Assembly: GCA_944381505.1 (NCBI GenBank)
Contig: CALWLK010000032.1
Coordinates: 1 to 37,329, forward strand
Direction: 5' to 3'
DNA from: an uncultured Lachnospiraceae bacterium
GTDB lineage: Bacteria > Bacillota > Clostridia > Lachnospirales > Lachnospiraceae
DNA length: 37,329 nucleotides
This document shows positions 30,449 through 37,329 of the stretch, in pieces. The stretch's first letter is position 1. Each line of letters starts with the position of its first letter. A program made the position numbers and the translations under genes. Under the pieces are notes generated by a model, which worked only from the letters and a program-made list of their open reading frames with translations, was not told the DNA's origin and ran no database searches.

Positions 30449-31981
30449 ATGAAGAGTTTCAAGATTTTAAGACATGGATCAATATTCAAGCATTTGACGG
30501 GGGTGCTGATGATCATCGCCATGACGGTCTGCATGGTTTTCCCGAGCTTTGCCGCCTCAGGGCAGATAAGCTTCAGCGATCCCACTGCAGTGACGGGGAC
30601 AGAGGTCAACGTCACCATGAAGATCAGCGCCGACGAGGGCACTGCAATATCTGACGCAAACGTTGTGTTGAGCTATGACTCGGAGAAGCTCGAATTCATA
30701 GCCGGCACGGATGCGGACGGAGGCGCAGGCACCATAAGAGTGCACGGAGTGTCAAACGGAGGCGGAACAGCCAATCTGGAATATAATCTCAGATTCAACG
30801 CCAAGGCGGCAGGCACCGCAGCCATAAACATAAGCACTCAGGAGGTCTATGACAGCGCGGATCAGCTCATACAGATGAGCCATTTGGGAAATTCCTCGGT
30901 GAATATCTCAGCGCAGGCCGAGGCCTCCGCAAATGCGGATCTTGCATCCCTCAATGTGAGCCCCGGAAGCCTTTCGGAGAGCTTCAGCCCTGAGGTGACC
31001 TCCTACAGCGTGAGCGTGGGACCTTCAGTGGACACTCTCGTCATAGACGCACCTCCCGCAGACGGAGGAGCCAATGTTATCATCTCCGGCAATGAAGGCC
31101 TTCAGATGGGCGACAACACCATAACCGTGAGAGTGACGGCGGCGGACGGTGTCACCTCCAAGGACTATATCTTAAATGTCTCCAAGGTGGAGGGCGGAGC
31201 AGAGGCACCCGAGGGAGAAGGGGAGTCCACAGCCGAGACCATGGCGGAGCCTTCTACGGAGGGCGTAAAGCTCTCGTCAACCGGAAAGACGATCACTATT
31301 ATGACTCCCGGCTCTGATGTACAGGTACCTGAAGGCTTTAAGGCGGGAACCATATCCGTGGACGGACACAAGGTACAAGGATGGGTATGGGGCGCTGACA
31401 CAGACCCTCAGTACTGCGTGGTATATGGAATGAATGAGAACGGAGAGCTCAACTTCTACAGGTATGACATTGCCGAGAAGACGATACAGAGATACTTTGA
31501 GGATCCCCTTGCGGTGGGTTCTGTCAGCGGCGCTCAGTATACCGAGCTTCAGCAGACCTATGACAGCCTCGTGAGAGATTATGATCTCAGGTTCGTCCTC
31601 ATCTGCGTTTTGGCAATACTTGCTCTCATTTTCCTGGCGGTAATAATCTACCTTGCCCTTAAGCTCAGGAATTCCTCTGACGGAGACAAAAACTCGAGGA
31701 AGAGTACAAGTGTGAAGGAGCGCTCAAAGAGCAGGGGAAGAGCCAAAAGGTATAGTGAAGAGTATGACGAGGATGCAGAGGAAGACGCGGATCTGAGCCA
31801 TGATTACAGCTACAGTGACGAGGACCTCTCCGAGGAGGAGGGCCCTGTGCCCGACGAGACTCAGGTCATAGAGCCTGTGAGAAAGGAAACAGACCGTGAG
31901 AAGAAGACCGCTGAGGCTCCATCAAAGCCGAAGGAGGGCTCGGACATATTCGATGATGAATTCGACACCTTCGATATTTAA
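30449..31981 (+). CDS. Cell-surface protein with cohesin-like and cadherin-like domains and a C-terminal membrane anchor
   Basis: A 510-residue type I membrane protein. Signal segment about residues 12-33 (LTGVLMIIAMTVCMVFPSFA). A cohesin-like domain covers about 35-155: ISFSDPTAVTGTEVNVTMKI, DANVVLSYDSEKLEFIAG. A cadherin-like beta-sandwich follows (about 165-248: ADLASLNVSPGSLSESFSPE, DGVTSKDYILNVSK). A short unnamed domain lies at about 275-365. A membrane segment follows at about 388-408 (VLICVLAILALIFLAVIIYL), then a roughly 100-residue cytoplasmic tail that is basic first and then strongly acidic (EEYDEDAEEDADLSHDYSYS). It shares the beta-sandwich module with the glucosaminidase upstream and is co-transcribed with it, so it may dock or scaffold that hydrolase. 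No dockerin is seen. Confidence 0.75.
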   Translation: MKSFKILRHGSIFKHLTGVLMIIAMTVCMVFPSFAASGQISFSDPTAVTGTEVNVTMKISADEGTAISDANVVLSYDSEKLEFIAGTDADGGAGTIRVHGVSNGGGTANLEYNLRFNAKAAGTAAINISTQEVYDSADQLIQMSHLGNSSVNISAQAEASANADLASLNVSPGSLSESFSPEVTSYSVSVGPSVDTLVIDAPPADGGANVIISGNEGLQMGDNTITVRVTAADGVTSKDYILNVSKVEGGAEAPEGEGESTAETMAEPSTEGVKLSSTGKTITIMTPGSDVQVPEGFKAGTISVDGHKVQGWVWGADTDPQYCVVYGMNENGELNFYRYDIAEKTIQRYFEDPLAVGSVSGAQYTELQQTYDSLVRDYDLRFVLICVLAILALIFLAVIIYLALKLRNSSDGDKNSRKSTSVKERSKSRGRAKRYSEEYDEDAEEDADLSHDYSYSDEDLSEEEGPVPDETQVIEPVRKETDREKKTAEAPSKPKEGSDIFDDEFDTFDI

Positions 31982-32004
31982 AACCTTATAAATAATTAAA
32001 AACT

Positions 32005-32040
32005 ATGCGCCTGACGGGAGGATACCTTTGTCAGGCGCAT
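32005..32040 (+). terminator. Hairpin after the cohesin-like gene, weak U-tract
   Basis: ATGCGCCTGAC (32005-32015) pairs perfectly with GTCAGGCGCAT (32030-32040); AGG/CCT can pair inside the loop. TGGATTTTAT follows, so the U-tract is imperfect. It separates the surface-protein pair from clpC. Confidence 0.6.
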
Positions 32041-32082
32041 TGGATTTTATAAACAATTAATAGATATATAACAGTTAATTAT

Positions 32083-32111
32083 TTGCAAAAGCCCGGGTCT
32101 GATAGTATAAT
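32083..32111 (+). promoter_or_regulatory. Promoter of clpC-radA
   Basis: TTGCAA (32083-32088), a 17-base spacer and TATAAT (32106-32111). No CtsR-type heptad repeat and no CIRCE element is visible around it, unlike clpC promoters in many Firmicutes. Confidence 0.7.
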
Positions 32112-32146
32112 TACTATTGTTTTTATCTGAAAATTCAGGAGGTTTT

Positions 32147-34657
32147 ATGAATCAATTTACAGAAAAGGCTCGTGTCGCTCTGGAGCTCGCTTATGATGCG
32201 GCGGAGGAAATGGGCAATAATTATATAGGATCGGAACATATCCTCTTGGGGCTTATCAGGGAGGGAAGCGGCTTGGCGTCCAGCGTCCTTCTGAGAAATA
32301 ATATAGACGCCGGGGGAGTTTTGAAGCTTGTGAGCGGGTATGTCTCATCGGAGGAGAGGGCTCAAGGCGCAAAGGCCGGATATACTCCCGGGGCCAAGAG
32401 GATACTGGAGGTCAGCTACAGGGAAGCCAAGAGGTTCGGCTCAGAGCTCATAGGCACAGAGCATCTGCTTATAGCAATGCTCAGGGATCCCGAGTGTGTG
32501 GCTACAAGGGTAATAAGCACCATAGGCGTGAGCATACAGAAGATATATTCGGATATTTTAAAAGCCATAGGTGAGGATCTGCCCGAGTACAAGGCAGAGC
32601 TCAAAAAGCGCGAGGGAAATGACAAGGAGGAGAGCACTCCAACCCTGAACCGATACTCAAGAGACCTGACGGAGCTCGCCCGCATGAATGAGCTTGACCC
32701 TGTAATAGGCAGAGAGAAGGAGATAATGAGGGTCATAAGGATACTCTCAAGGCGCACGAAGAACAATCCCTGCCTGATAGGAGAGCCCGGAGTGGGAAAG
32801 ACAGCAGTGGTGGAGGGGCTCGCTCAGCTCATAGTCGGCGGCAGTGTTCCCGACACCATAGTCGGAAAGCGGCTTCTGTCCCTCGACATCAGCGGGATGG
32901 TCGCAGGCTCAAAGTATCGCGGAGAGTTTGAGGAGAGGATAAAGAAGGTCATCGCCGAAGCAAAGGCCGACGGAGAGGTGCTCCTTTTTATCGACGAGCT
33001 TCACACCATAATAGGTGCAGGTGGTGCGGAGGGCGCCCTGGACGCCGCAAACATTTTAAAGCCCGCTTTGGCCAGAGGAGAGCTTCAGATAATAGGAGCA
33101 ACCACAGTAGAGGAATACAGAAAGCACATAGAGAAGGACAGCGCTCTCGAGAGAAGGTTCCAGCCGGTGGAGGTGGACGAGCCTGACACGGAGGAGAGCA
33201 TAAACATCCTTATGGGGATAAGATCCAAATACGAGCAGCATCACAGAGTCATAATAAGCGATGAGGCTGTGAGGGCGGCTGTGAAGATGTCTCAGAGATA
33301 TATAAACGACAGATTCCTCCCCGATAAGGCCATAGATCTCATAGACGAGGCCGCATCGAAGCTGAGGATAGGATCACACAGGGAGTCGGAGGATATAAAG
33401 AAGCTGAGGGACGAGGTGTCGGTTTTGGAGGCGGAGAAGGAGTCCGCAATAAAGACCGAGGACTTCTCGAAGGCGGGAGAGATAAAGAGAAAGCAGGAGC
33501 GGAAGAAAAAGAAGCTTGAAAAGCTGGAAACCGCTTGGCGTGAGGAAAAGGAGAGATTTGACCTGACAGTCACCGAGGAGGATATAGCCGAGGTCGTATC
33601 AGGATGGACCAAGATACCCGTAAAAAGGCTTTCACAGGAGGAGAGCGAGAGGATAAAGAATCTTGAGAGCATACTCCATGAGAGAGTAGTGGGACAGGAC
33701 GAGGCTGTGACCGCTGTGGCAAAGGCTATAAGGCGAGGCAGAGTGGGGATCAAAGACCCTAAGAGGCCCATCGGCTCCTTTATGTTCTTGGGGCCCACAG
33801 GAGTTGGAAAGACAGAGCTCTCAAAGGCTCTCTCGGAAGCAGTGTTCGGCTCGGAGAATTCTCTTATAAGAGTTGATATGTCCGAATACATGGAAAAGCA
33901 CAGCGTCTCAAAAATGATAGGTTCACCGCCCGGATATGTGGGCTTCGACGAGGGAGGACAGCTCTCTGAGAAGGTGAGGAGAAATCCCTACTCGGTCATA
34001 CTTTTTGATGAGATCGAGAAGGCCCATCCTGACGTGTTCAATATACTTCTCCAAGTCCTTGACGACGGACATATATCGGATGCCCAAGGACGTAAGATAG
34101 ATTTTAAAAACACAATAATAATCATGACCTCAAATGCGGGGGCTATGAACATCATAGAGCCTAAACGCCTGGGCTTTGCCTCCTCGGAGGACAGGGACAA
34201 GGACTACAGCGACATGAAGAACAAGGTCATGGACGAAGTAAAACACATGTTCAAGCCGGAGTTCTTGAACCGTATAGACGAGATAATAGTCTTCCATCAG
34301 CTCGGCAAGGAGCATATGCAGAAGATAGTCGACATAATGTTAAATGACATCGTTAAGCGTGTGAAGTCTCAATTGAATATAAGATTAAGGGTAACCGACG
34401 GAGCCAAGCAGCTTTTGACAGACAAGGGATATGACAGCAAATACGGGGCAAGGCCGTTGAGAAGGACTATTCAGAATCTTGTGGAGGATGAGCTGGCGGA
34501 AAAGATATTGGAGGGAGCCGTAAAAGAGGGTGATACAGTGAGCATAAGGACCGACCCCTCAAATCGCGACAAGCTTCAGATAAAGGTCGTTGCCCAAAGA
34601 AAAGCGGAGATACCTATGGAGGAAGGAAAAAAGCGAGGAAGCAATGAAGACAGGTAA
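32147..34657 (+). CDS. clpC: ClpC, AAA+ unfoldase of the Clp protease
   Basis: Unfolds proteins and feeds them to ClpP in the cytoplasm. The 836-residue protein has the N-terminal double Clp-N repeat ([20 protein letters not shown], then [19 protein letters not shown]). AAA-1 has Walker [18 protein letters not shown] and [19 protein letters not shown] ClpC-type M domain of moderate length follows (about 410-480), then AAA-2 with [31 protein letters not shown] and the C-terminal D2 region. ATG 32147 is chosen because AGGAGG stands at 32137-32142; a longer frame from TTG 32117 would include this site. The usual ctsR, mcsA and mcsB genes are absent upstream. radA overlaps its end by 14 bases. 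Confidence 0.96.
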   Translation: MNQFTEKARVALELAYDAAEEMGNNYIGSEHILLGLIREGSGLASSVLLRNNIDAGGVLKLVSGYVSSEERAQGAKAGYTPGAKRILEVSYREAKRFGSELIGTEHLLIAMLRDPECVATRVISTIGVSIQKIYSDILKAIGEDLPEYKAELKKREGNDKEESTPTLNRYSRDLTELARMNELDPVIGREKEIMRVIRILSRRTKNNPCLIGEPGVGKTAVVEGLAQLIVGGSVPDTIVGKRLLSLDISGMVAGSKYRGEFEERIKKVIAEAKADGEVLLFIDELHTIIGAGGAEGALDAANILKPALARGELQIIGATTVEEYRKHIEKDSALERRFQPVEVDEPDTEESINILMGIRSKYEQHHRVIISDEAVRAAVKMSQRYINDRFLPDKAIDLIDEAASKLRIGSHRESEDIKKLRDEVSVLEAEKESAIKTEDFSKAGEIKRKQERKKKKLEKLETAWREEKERFDLTVTEEDIAEVVSGWTKIPVKRLSQEESERIKNLESILHERVVGQDEAVTAVAKAIRRGRVGIKDPKRPIGSFMFLGPTGVGKTELSKALSEAVFGSENSLIRVDMSEYMEKHSVSKMIGSPPGYVGFDEGGQLSEKVRRNPYSVILFDEIEKAHPDVFNILLQVLDDGHISDAQGRKIDFKNTIIIMTSNAGAMNIIEPKRLGFASSEDRDKDYSDMKNKVMDEVKHMFKPEFLNRIDEIIVFHQLGKEHMQKIVDIMLNDIVKRVKSQLNIRLRVTDGAKQLLTDKGYDSKYGARPLRRTIQNLVEDELAEKILEGAVKEGDTVSIRTDPSNRDKLQIKVVAQRKAEIPMEEGKKRGSNEDR

Positions 34658-36014
34658 AATACAGACCGTTTTCTTCTGTAAAAACTGCGGATATGAATCC
34701 TCAAAGTGGATGGGGCAGTGCCCCTCCTGCAGAGAGTGGAATACTTTTGTGGAGGAGCCTGTTTTAAAGACAGGCTCCAAAGCTTCGCTTGCCGATAAGG
34801 CCTGTGCGAAACCCCGAAAGCCTGTACACATAGATGAGATAGGCTTTGAGGAGTCGGAAAGGATACCCACAGGCTTCGAAGAGCTGGACAGAGTTTTGGG
34901 CGGAGGTATAGTGGAGAGTTCCCTCATACTTGTGGGAGGAGAACCCGGCATAGGAAAATCCACCATACTCCTGCAGCTTGCTGCAAATCTCGCCTCGTCC
35001 GGGAAAAAGGTGATGTATATTTCCGGGGAGGAATCCTTAAGACAGATAAAGCTGAGAGCCGACAGGGTAGGAAAGATAGAAGGAGAACTTGGGTTCCTAT
35101 CCGAGACAAATATAGAGAACATAGTGGCTGTGCTGGAGGAGCAGGATCCTGATGTGGCGGTTATAGATTCCATCCAGACCATGTACACAGACGAGGCCGG
35201 AACGGCTCCGGGAAGCATAACTCAAGTGAGGGAGTCCGCTTCAAGGCTTATGATGACCGCAAAGACGTCAAAGACAGCCATATTCTTAGTTGGGCATGTG
35301 ACAAAGGAGGGTACTGTGGCAGGCCCAAGAGTTTTGGAGCATATGGTGGATACAGTGCTTTACTTTGAGGGAGGCGAAGAGGGAAGCTACAGGATAATAA
35401 GAAGTGCCAAAAACAGATTCGGTTCCACAAACGAGATAGGCGTATTTGAGATGTGTTCGGACGGACTTAAAGAAGTTATGAATCCCTCCGAGCTTTTGCT
35501 GAAAGGTAGGCCAGAGGATGCGAGCGGAGCAGTGGTGGCATGTCTTATGGAGGGGACAAGGCCCATACTCATGGAGGTGCAGGCCCTTGTGACGGAGACC
35601 GGCTTCGGGATGCCGAGACGTCAGGCCTCAGGCATAGATTATAACAGGCTGAATCTCCTCTTGGCCGTATTGGAAAAACGGGCGGGCTTTGCCATGAGCA
35701 GGCTGGACGCCTACGTGAATGTCACCGGGGGAATGAGAGTAACCGAACCGGCTACGGATCTTGCGGTGATAATGGCTGTGATATCGAGCCTCAGAAACAC
35801 GGTCATACCCTCGGACACCATCATATTCGGAGAGGTGGGGCTCTCAGGCGAGGTGCGCGGTGTGGCTCACGCCGATCTCAGAGTCCGGGAGGCGCGAAAG
35901 CTGGGATTCAAGAGAGTTATATTGCCAAAGACAAATATGCAAAAGATCTGCGGGCTTGAGGGGATAGAGCTTATACCCGTGCGAAACATTCAGGAAGCCG
36001 CCTCGTGCATATAG
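34644..36014 (+). CDS. radA: DNA repair/recombination ATPase RadA (Sms)
   Basis: Promotes branch migration in homologous recombination. The 456-residue protein has a C4 zinc finger (Cys 12, 15, 26 and 29 in CKNCGYESSKWMGQCPSC), a RecA-like core with Walker A GGEPGIGKSTILLQL, the RadA-specific motif AKNRFGSTNEIGVFEM, and a C-terminal Lon-protease-like domain (VNVTGGMRVTEPATDLAVIM, IIFGEVGLSGEVRGV) typical of the family. Length matches (about 455). ATG 34644 is chosen because the zinc finger begins eleven codons later and GAGGAA lies just upstream; an in-frame start at 34590 would add 18 residues that the family lacks. It is translationally coupled to clpC, the common clpC-radA arrangement. Confidence 0.96.
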   Translation: MKTGKIQTVFFCKNCGYESSKWMGQCPSCREWNTFVEEPVLKTGSKASLADKACAKPRKPVHIDEIGFEESERIPTGFEELDRVLGGGIVESSLILVGGEPGIGKSTILLQLAANLASSGKKVMYISGEESLRQIKLRADRVGKIEGELGFLSETNIENIVAVLEEQDPDVAVIDSIQTMYTDEAGTAPGSITQVRESASRLMMTAKTSKTAIFLVGHVTKEGTVAGPRVLEHMVDTVLYFEGGEEGSYRIIRSAKNRFGSTNEIGVFEMCSDGLKEVMNPSELLLKGRPEDASGAVVACLMEGTRPILMEVQALVTETGFGMPRRQASGIDYNRLNLLLAVLEKRAGFAMSRLDAYVNVTGGMRVTEPATDLAVIMAVISSLRNTVIPSDTIIFGEVGLSGEVRGVAHADLRVREARKLGFKRVILPKTNMQKICGLEGIELIPVRNIQEAASCI

Positions 36015-36044
36015 GTTTTCATTTGGAATTTACATAAATTCGTG

Positions 36045-36073
36045 TTGCCCCGTCTGCTTTGAGGTATTATAAT
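36045..36073 (+). promoter_or_regulatory. Promoter of the small transaldolase gene
   Basis: TTGCCC (36045-36050), a 17-base spacer and TATAAT (36068-36073). AGGAGG at 36111-36116 is 11 bases from the ATG at 36128. Confidence 0.65.
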
Positions 36074-36127
36074 ATAATCAGGTATTACCGAGAATAATCT
36101 GATGATCTGAAGGAGGTATTTTCTGAA

Positions 36128-36784
36128 ATGAAATTTTTTATTGACACCGCTAACGTGGACGAGATAAGAGAAGCCAATGATATGGGGATCATATGTGGAG
36201 TCACCACGAATCCCTCTCTCATTGCAAAGGAAGGCAGAGATTTCAATGAGGTTATCAAGGAGATAACTTCAATAGTTGACGGCCCCATAAGCGGGGAGGT
36301 AAAGGCTACCACCACAAAGGCTGAGGATATGATAGCCGAGGGACGCGAGATAGCAAAGATCCACAAGAACATGGTAGTTAAGATACCCATGACAAAGGAA
36401 GGCTTAAAGGCTGTAAAGGTTTTGAACGCCGAGGGTATAAAGACTAACGTCACACTTATATTTACTGCGGCTCAGGCTCTTCTTGCCGCAAAGGCCGGAG
36501 CTACCTATGTGTCTCCTTTCCTGGGAAGGCTTGACGATATTTCCACCTGCGGAACAGATCTTATATACGATATAGTTCAGATATTTGACAACTATCCTGA
36601 TATCGACACTCAGATAATCTGTGCATCCACAAGAAATCCCATGCACATCATAGAGTGTGCAAAGGCGGGAGCTGATATTGCAACAGTTCCTTACAAGGTG
36701 CTTATGCAGATGTTCAACCATCCCCTTACAGATTCGGGAATAGAGAAGTTCAAGGCTGACTATGAGGCCGTTTTCGGCAAATAA
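36128..36784 (+). CDS. Small transaldolase / fructose-6-phosphate aldolase-like protein (TalC/FSA family)
   Basis: A 218-residue TIM-barrel aldolase acting in the non-oxidative pentose phosphate route or as an FSA. Landmarks are [16 protein letters not shown] at the start, [16 protein letters not shown], the Schiff-base lysine K85 in [50 protein letters not shown] and [20 protein letters not shown]. Family members of this length (about 214-220) are TalC-type transaldolases or FSA; the sequence alone does not settle which activity it has. It is a single-gene unit with its own promoter, followed by a palindrome (36793-36806) without a T-run. Confidence 0.93.
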   Translation: MKFFIDTANVDEIREANDMGIICGVTTNPSLIAKEGRDFNEVIKEITSIVDGPISGEVKATTTKAEDMIAEGREIAKIHKNMVVKIPMTKEGLKAVKVLNAEGIKTNVTLIFTAAQALLAAKAGATYVSPFLGRLDDISTCGTDLIYDIVQIFDNYPDIDTQIICASTRNPMHIIECAKAGADIATVPYKVLMQMFNHPLTDSGIEKFKADYEAVFGK

Positions 36785-36792
36785 GGCCAAAT

Positions 36793-36806
36793 AATTTCGC
36801 GAAATT
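36793..36806. other. Perfect 14-base palindrome after the transaldolase gene
   Basis: AATTTCGCGAAATT, nine bases after the stop codon and about 12 bases before the tRNA promoter. Without a T-run it is a poor terminator; it could be an operator or a chance palindrome. Confidence 0.3.
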
Positions 36807-36818
36807 TACGGTCTGCTA

Positions 36819-36847
36819 TTGACATTTTATGTGTATTAAAGTATAGT
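36819..36847 (+). promoter_or_regulatory. Strong promoter of the tRNA-Trp gene
   Basis: TTGACA (36819-36824), a 17-base spacer and TATAGT (36842-36847). Transcription should begin near 36853-36854, inside the inverted repeat at 36851-36875. Confidence 0.8.
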
Positions 36848-36850
36848 AGT

Positions 36851-36875
36851 CAAGGTCACTTTTTTAGTGACCTTG
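36851..36875. other. Perfect inverted repeat at the tRNA-Trp transcription start
   Basis: CAAGGTCACT (36851-36860) and AGTGACCTTG (36866-36875) are perfect complements around TTTTT. It overlaps the predicted start site and ends seven bases before the mature tRNA. It may be an operator, a 5' leader hairpin used in processing, or a remnant terminator. Confidence 0.55.
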
Positions 36876-36882
36876 AAATTTT

Positions 36883-36953
36883 AGGGGCATCATCCAATGG
36901 TAGGATACCGGTCTCCAAAACCGTCAATGAGGGTTCGAATCCTTCTGCCCCTG
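36883..36953 (+). tRNA. tRNA-Trp (anticodon CCA)
   Basis: The acceptor stem AGGGGCA/TGCCCCT is perfect, with G as discriminator base. The D arm ATCC-AATGGTA-GGAT, anticodon loop CTCCAAA (anticodon CCA, tryptophan) and T arm GAGGG-TTCGAAT-CCTTC are all in place. The terminal pair of the anticodon stem (27-43) is a C/T mismatch. The 3' CCA is not encoded. It is a single tRNA with its own promoter; ATTTTTC follows shortly after the gene. Confidence 0.95.
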
Positions 36954-37126
36954 TCAGATTTTTCAATATCTTATATTTTCAGGCAGATTCATGCCGTTTT
37001 CCCTACAGGATAAAAAATATATTTCAGTTTTTTCATTATCGTTTTATTGATTAATTTTATTTTTTTGTTAGAATATTATTATAACTGTTTGATGATTTTC
37101 GGATAAACAGACAGGAGACAAACATA

Positions 37127-37329
37127 GTGCTGGAAAGAAAAGACATTGAAATAATAAGTGAATTATTAGACCGAAAGCTTGAGCCCGTAAGGAAAGATAT
37201 AGGCGATCTCAAGTCCGATATGGCTGAGGTCAAAGAAGACGTCAAGGTACTTAAGACGGAAATGACAGAAGTCAAGGAAGATGTCAGAGTGCTTAAGACA
37301 GAGATGGCGGAGGTCAAGGAAGACGTCAG
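37127..37329 (+). CDS. Coiled-coil protein built on a 14-residue repeat (partial, runs off the window)
   Basis: The frame opens at GTG 37127, with AGGAGA nine bases upstream, and is still open at the window end (67 complete codons). It starts MLERKDIEIISELLDRKLEP. After residue 31 it consists of tandem 14-residue units such as MAEVKEDVKVLKTE and MTEVKEDVRVLKTE, each two heptads with Val/Leu at a and d positions, hence a continuous parallel coiled coil. I do not recognise the family; similar short Clostridial and phage proteins of unknown function are common. Function unknown. Confidence 0.7.
   Translation, partial: MLERKDIEIISELLDRKLEPVRKDIGDLKSDMAEVKEDVKVLKTEMTEVKEDVRVLKTEMAEVKEDV
37220..37329 (+). 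repeat. Tandem 42-base coding repeats
   Basis: Two full units (37220-37261, 37262-37303) and a third begun at 37304, all starting with ATG and in frame. The DNA has diverged mainly at third codon positions while the 14-residue protein repeat is conserved, which implies selection on the coiled coil. Confidence 0.8.

Larger units (their letters stand above)
36785..37126. other. Intergenic region around tRNA-Trp
   Basis: This region holds the palindrome, promoter, inverted repeat and tRNA listed separately. The AT-rich part after the tRNA (36954-37111) has one weak hairpin (GGCA/TGCC, 36982-36995, followed by GTTTT) that may end the tRNA transcript. TATTAT/TATAAC near 37074-37085 could be a -10 for the last gene, but I see no well-spaced -35. 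Confidence 0.4.

Noticed and set aside
32117-32146. Longer start for clpC at TTG 32117
   Set aside because: It would translate through the perfect AGGAGG at 32137-32142; the ATG at 32147 gives the normal ClpC N terminus.
32041-32147. CtsR or CIRCE operator upstream of clpC
   Set aside because: I looked for the GGTCAAA-type heptad repeat and for the CIRCE inverted repeat and found neither.
34590-34643. Longer start for radA
   Set aside because: It adds 18 residues not found in the family; ATG 34644 has GAGGAA upstream and puts the zinc finger at its usual place.
37220-37329. CRISPR-like repeat array
   Set aside because: The 42-base repeats are contiguous without spacers, in frame, and encode a coiled coil.

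Overview
The window is a moderate-GC stretch of a Gram-positive anaerobe of the class Clostridia. The evidence is strong AGGAGG ribosome-binding sites, heavy use of AGG/AGA and ATA codons, ClpC, CdaA/CdaR, a biotin-dependent Na+-pump decarboxylase operon, a DUF6465-type protein and a selenocysteine-containing glycine/sarcosine/betaine-reductase-type protein. I would place it near Lachnospirales or Peptostreptococcales but cannot name a species. I see no phage, transposase, CRISPR array or rRNA. Almost all genes run on the + strand; only the chromate-transporter pair at the left edge is on the - strand.

Layout. (1) 1-1312: two half-size chromate transporters on the - strand, with two consecutive hairpin terminators behind them. 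(2) 1522-6394: a PhoH/PIN ATPase, a MalK/UgpC-type ABC ATPase with no permease nearby, an internally duplicated DUF1538 membrane protein, and next to it an internally duplicated P-II-like protein, closed by a perfect palindromic terminator. (3) 6407-14483: a cell-envelope and c-di-AMP run: two unknown membrane proteins, CdaA, CdaR, a polysaccharide polymerase-like protein, an AI-2E-family protein and an L,D-transpeptidase-like protein whose catalytic motif is lost, followed by a Lys/Ala-rich DUF6465-type protein. (4) 14492-15955: an RsmF-like rRNA methyltransferase behind a structured leader. (5) 15974-21521: the decarboxylase operon (acyl-CoA carboxyltransferase, OadG-like lipoprotein, biotin carrier, Na+-pump beta subunit, OadA-type carboxyltransferase). 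(6) 21794-28269: an apparent catabolic cluster: aldehyde dehydrogenase, XRE-cupin regulator, APC permease, selenocysteine GrdB-like protein and GrdE-like partner. (7) 28357-32040: a secreted SH3b/glucosaminidase and a cohesin-like membrane protein, both carrying a cadherin-like beta-sandwich domain. (8) 32083-36784: clpC-radA without ctsR/mcsA/mcsB, then a small transaldolase. (9) 36819-37329: tRNA-Trp and the start of a coiled-coil protein built on a 14-residue repeat.

How the genes fit together. The decarboxylase operon has the parts needed to couple decarboxylation of an acyl-CoA and/or a 2-oxo acid to Na+ export through one shared biotin carrier. The selenoprotein cluster looks like uptake, reductive cleavage and aldehyde oxidation of an amine-like compound, but the substrate is unknown. 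Its GrdE-like subunit lacks both cysteines found, in the GrdE sequences I recall, at the pyruvoyl-forming processing site. This cluster is the best candidate for an undescribed system here. The next best are the doubled DUF1538/P-II pair and the catalytically dead L,D-transpeptidase at the end of the c-di-AMP/envelope run.
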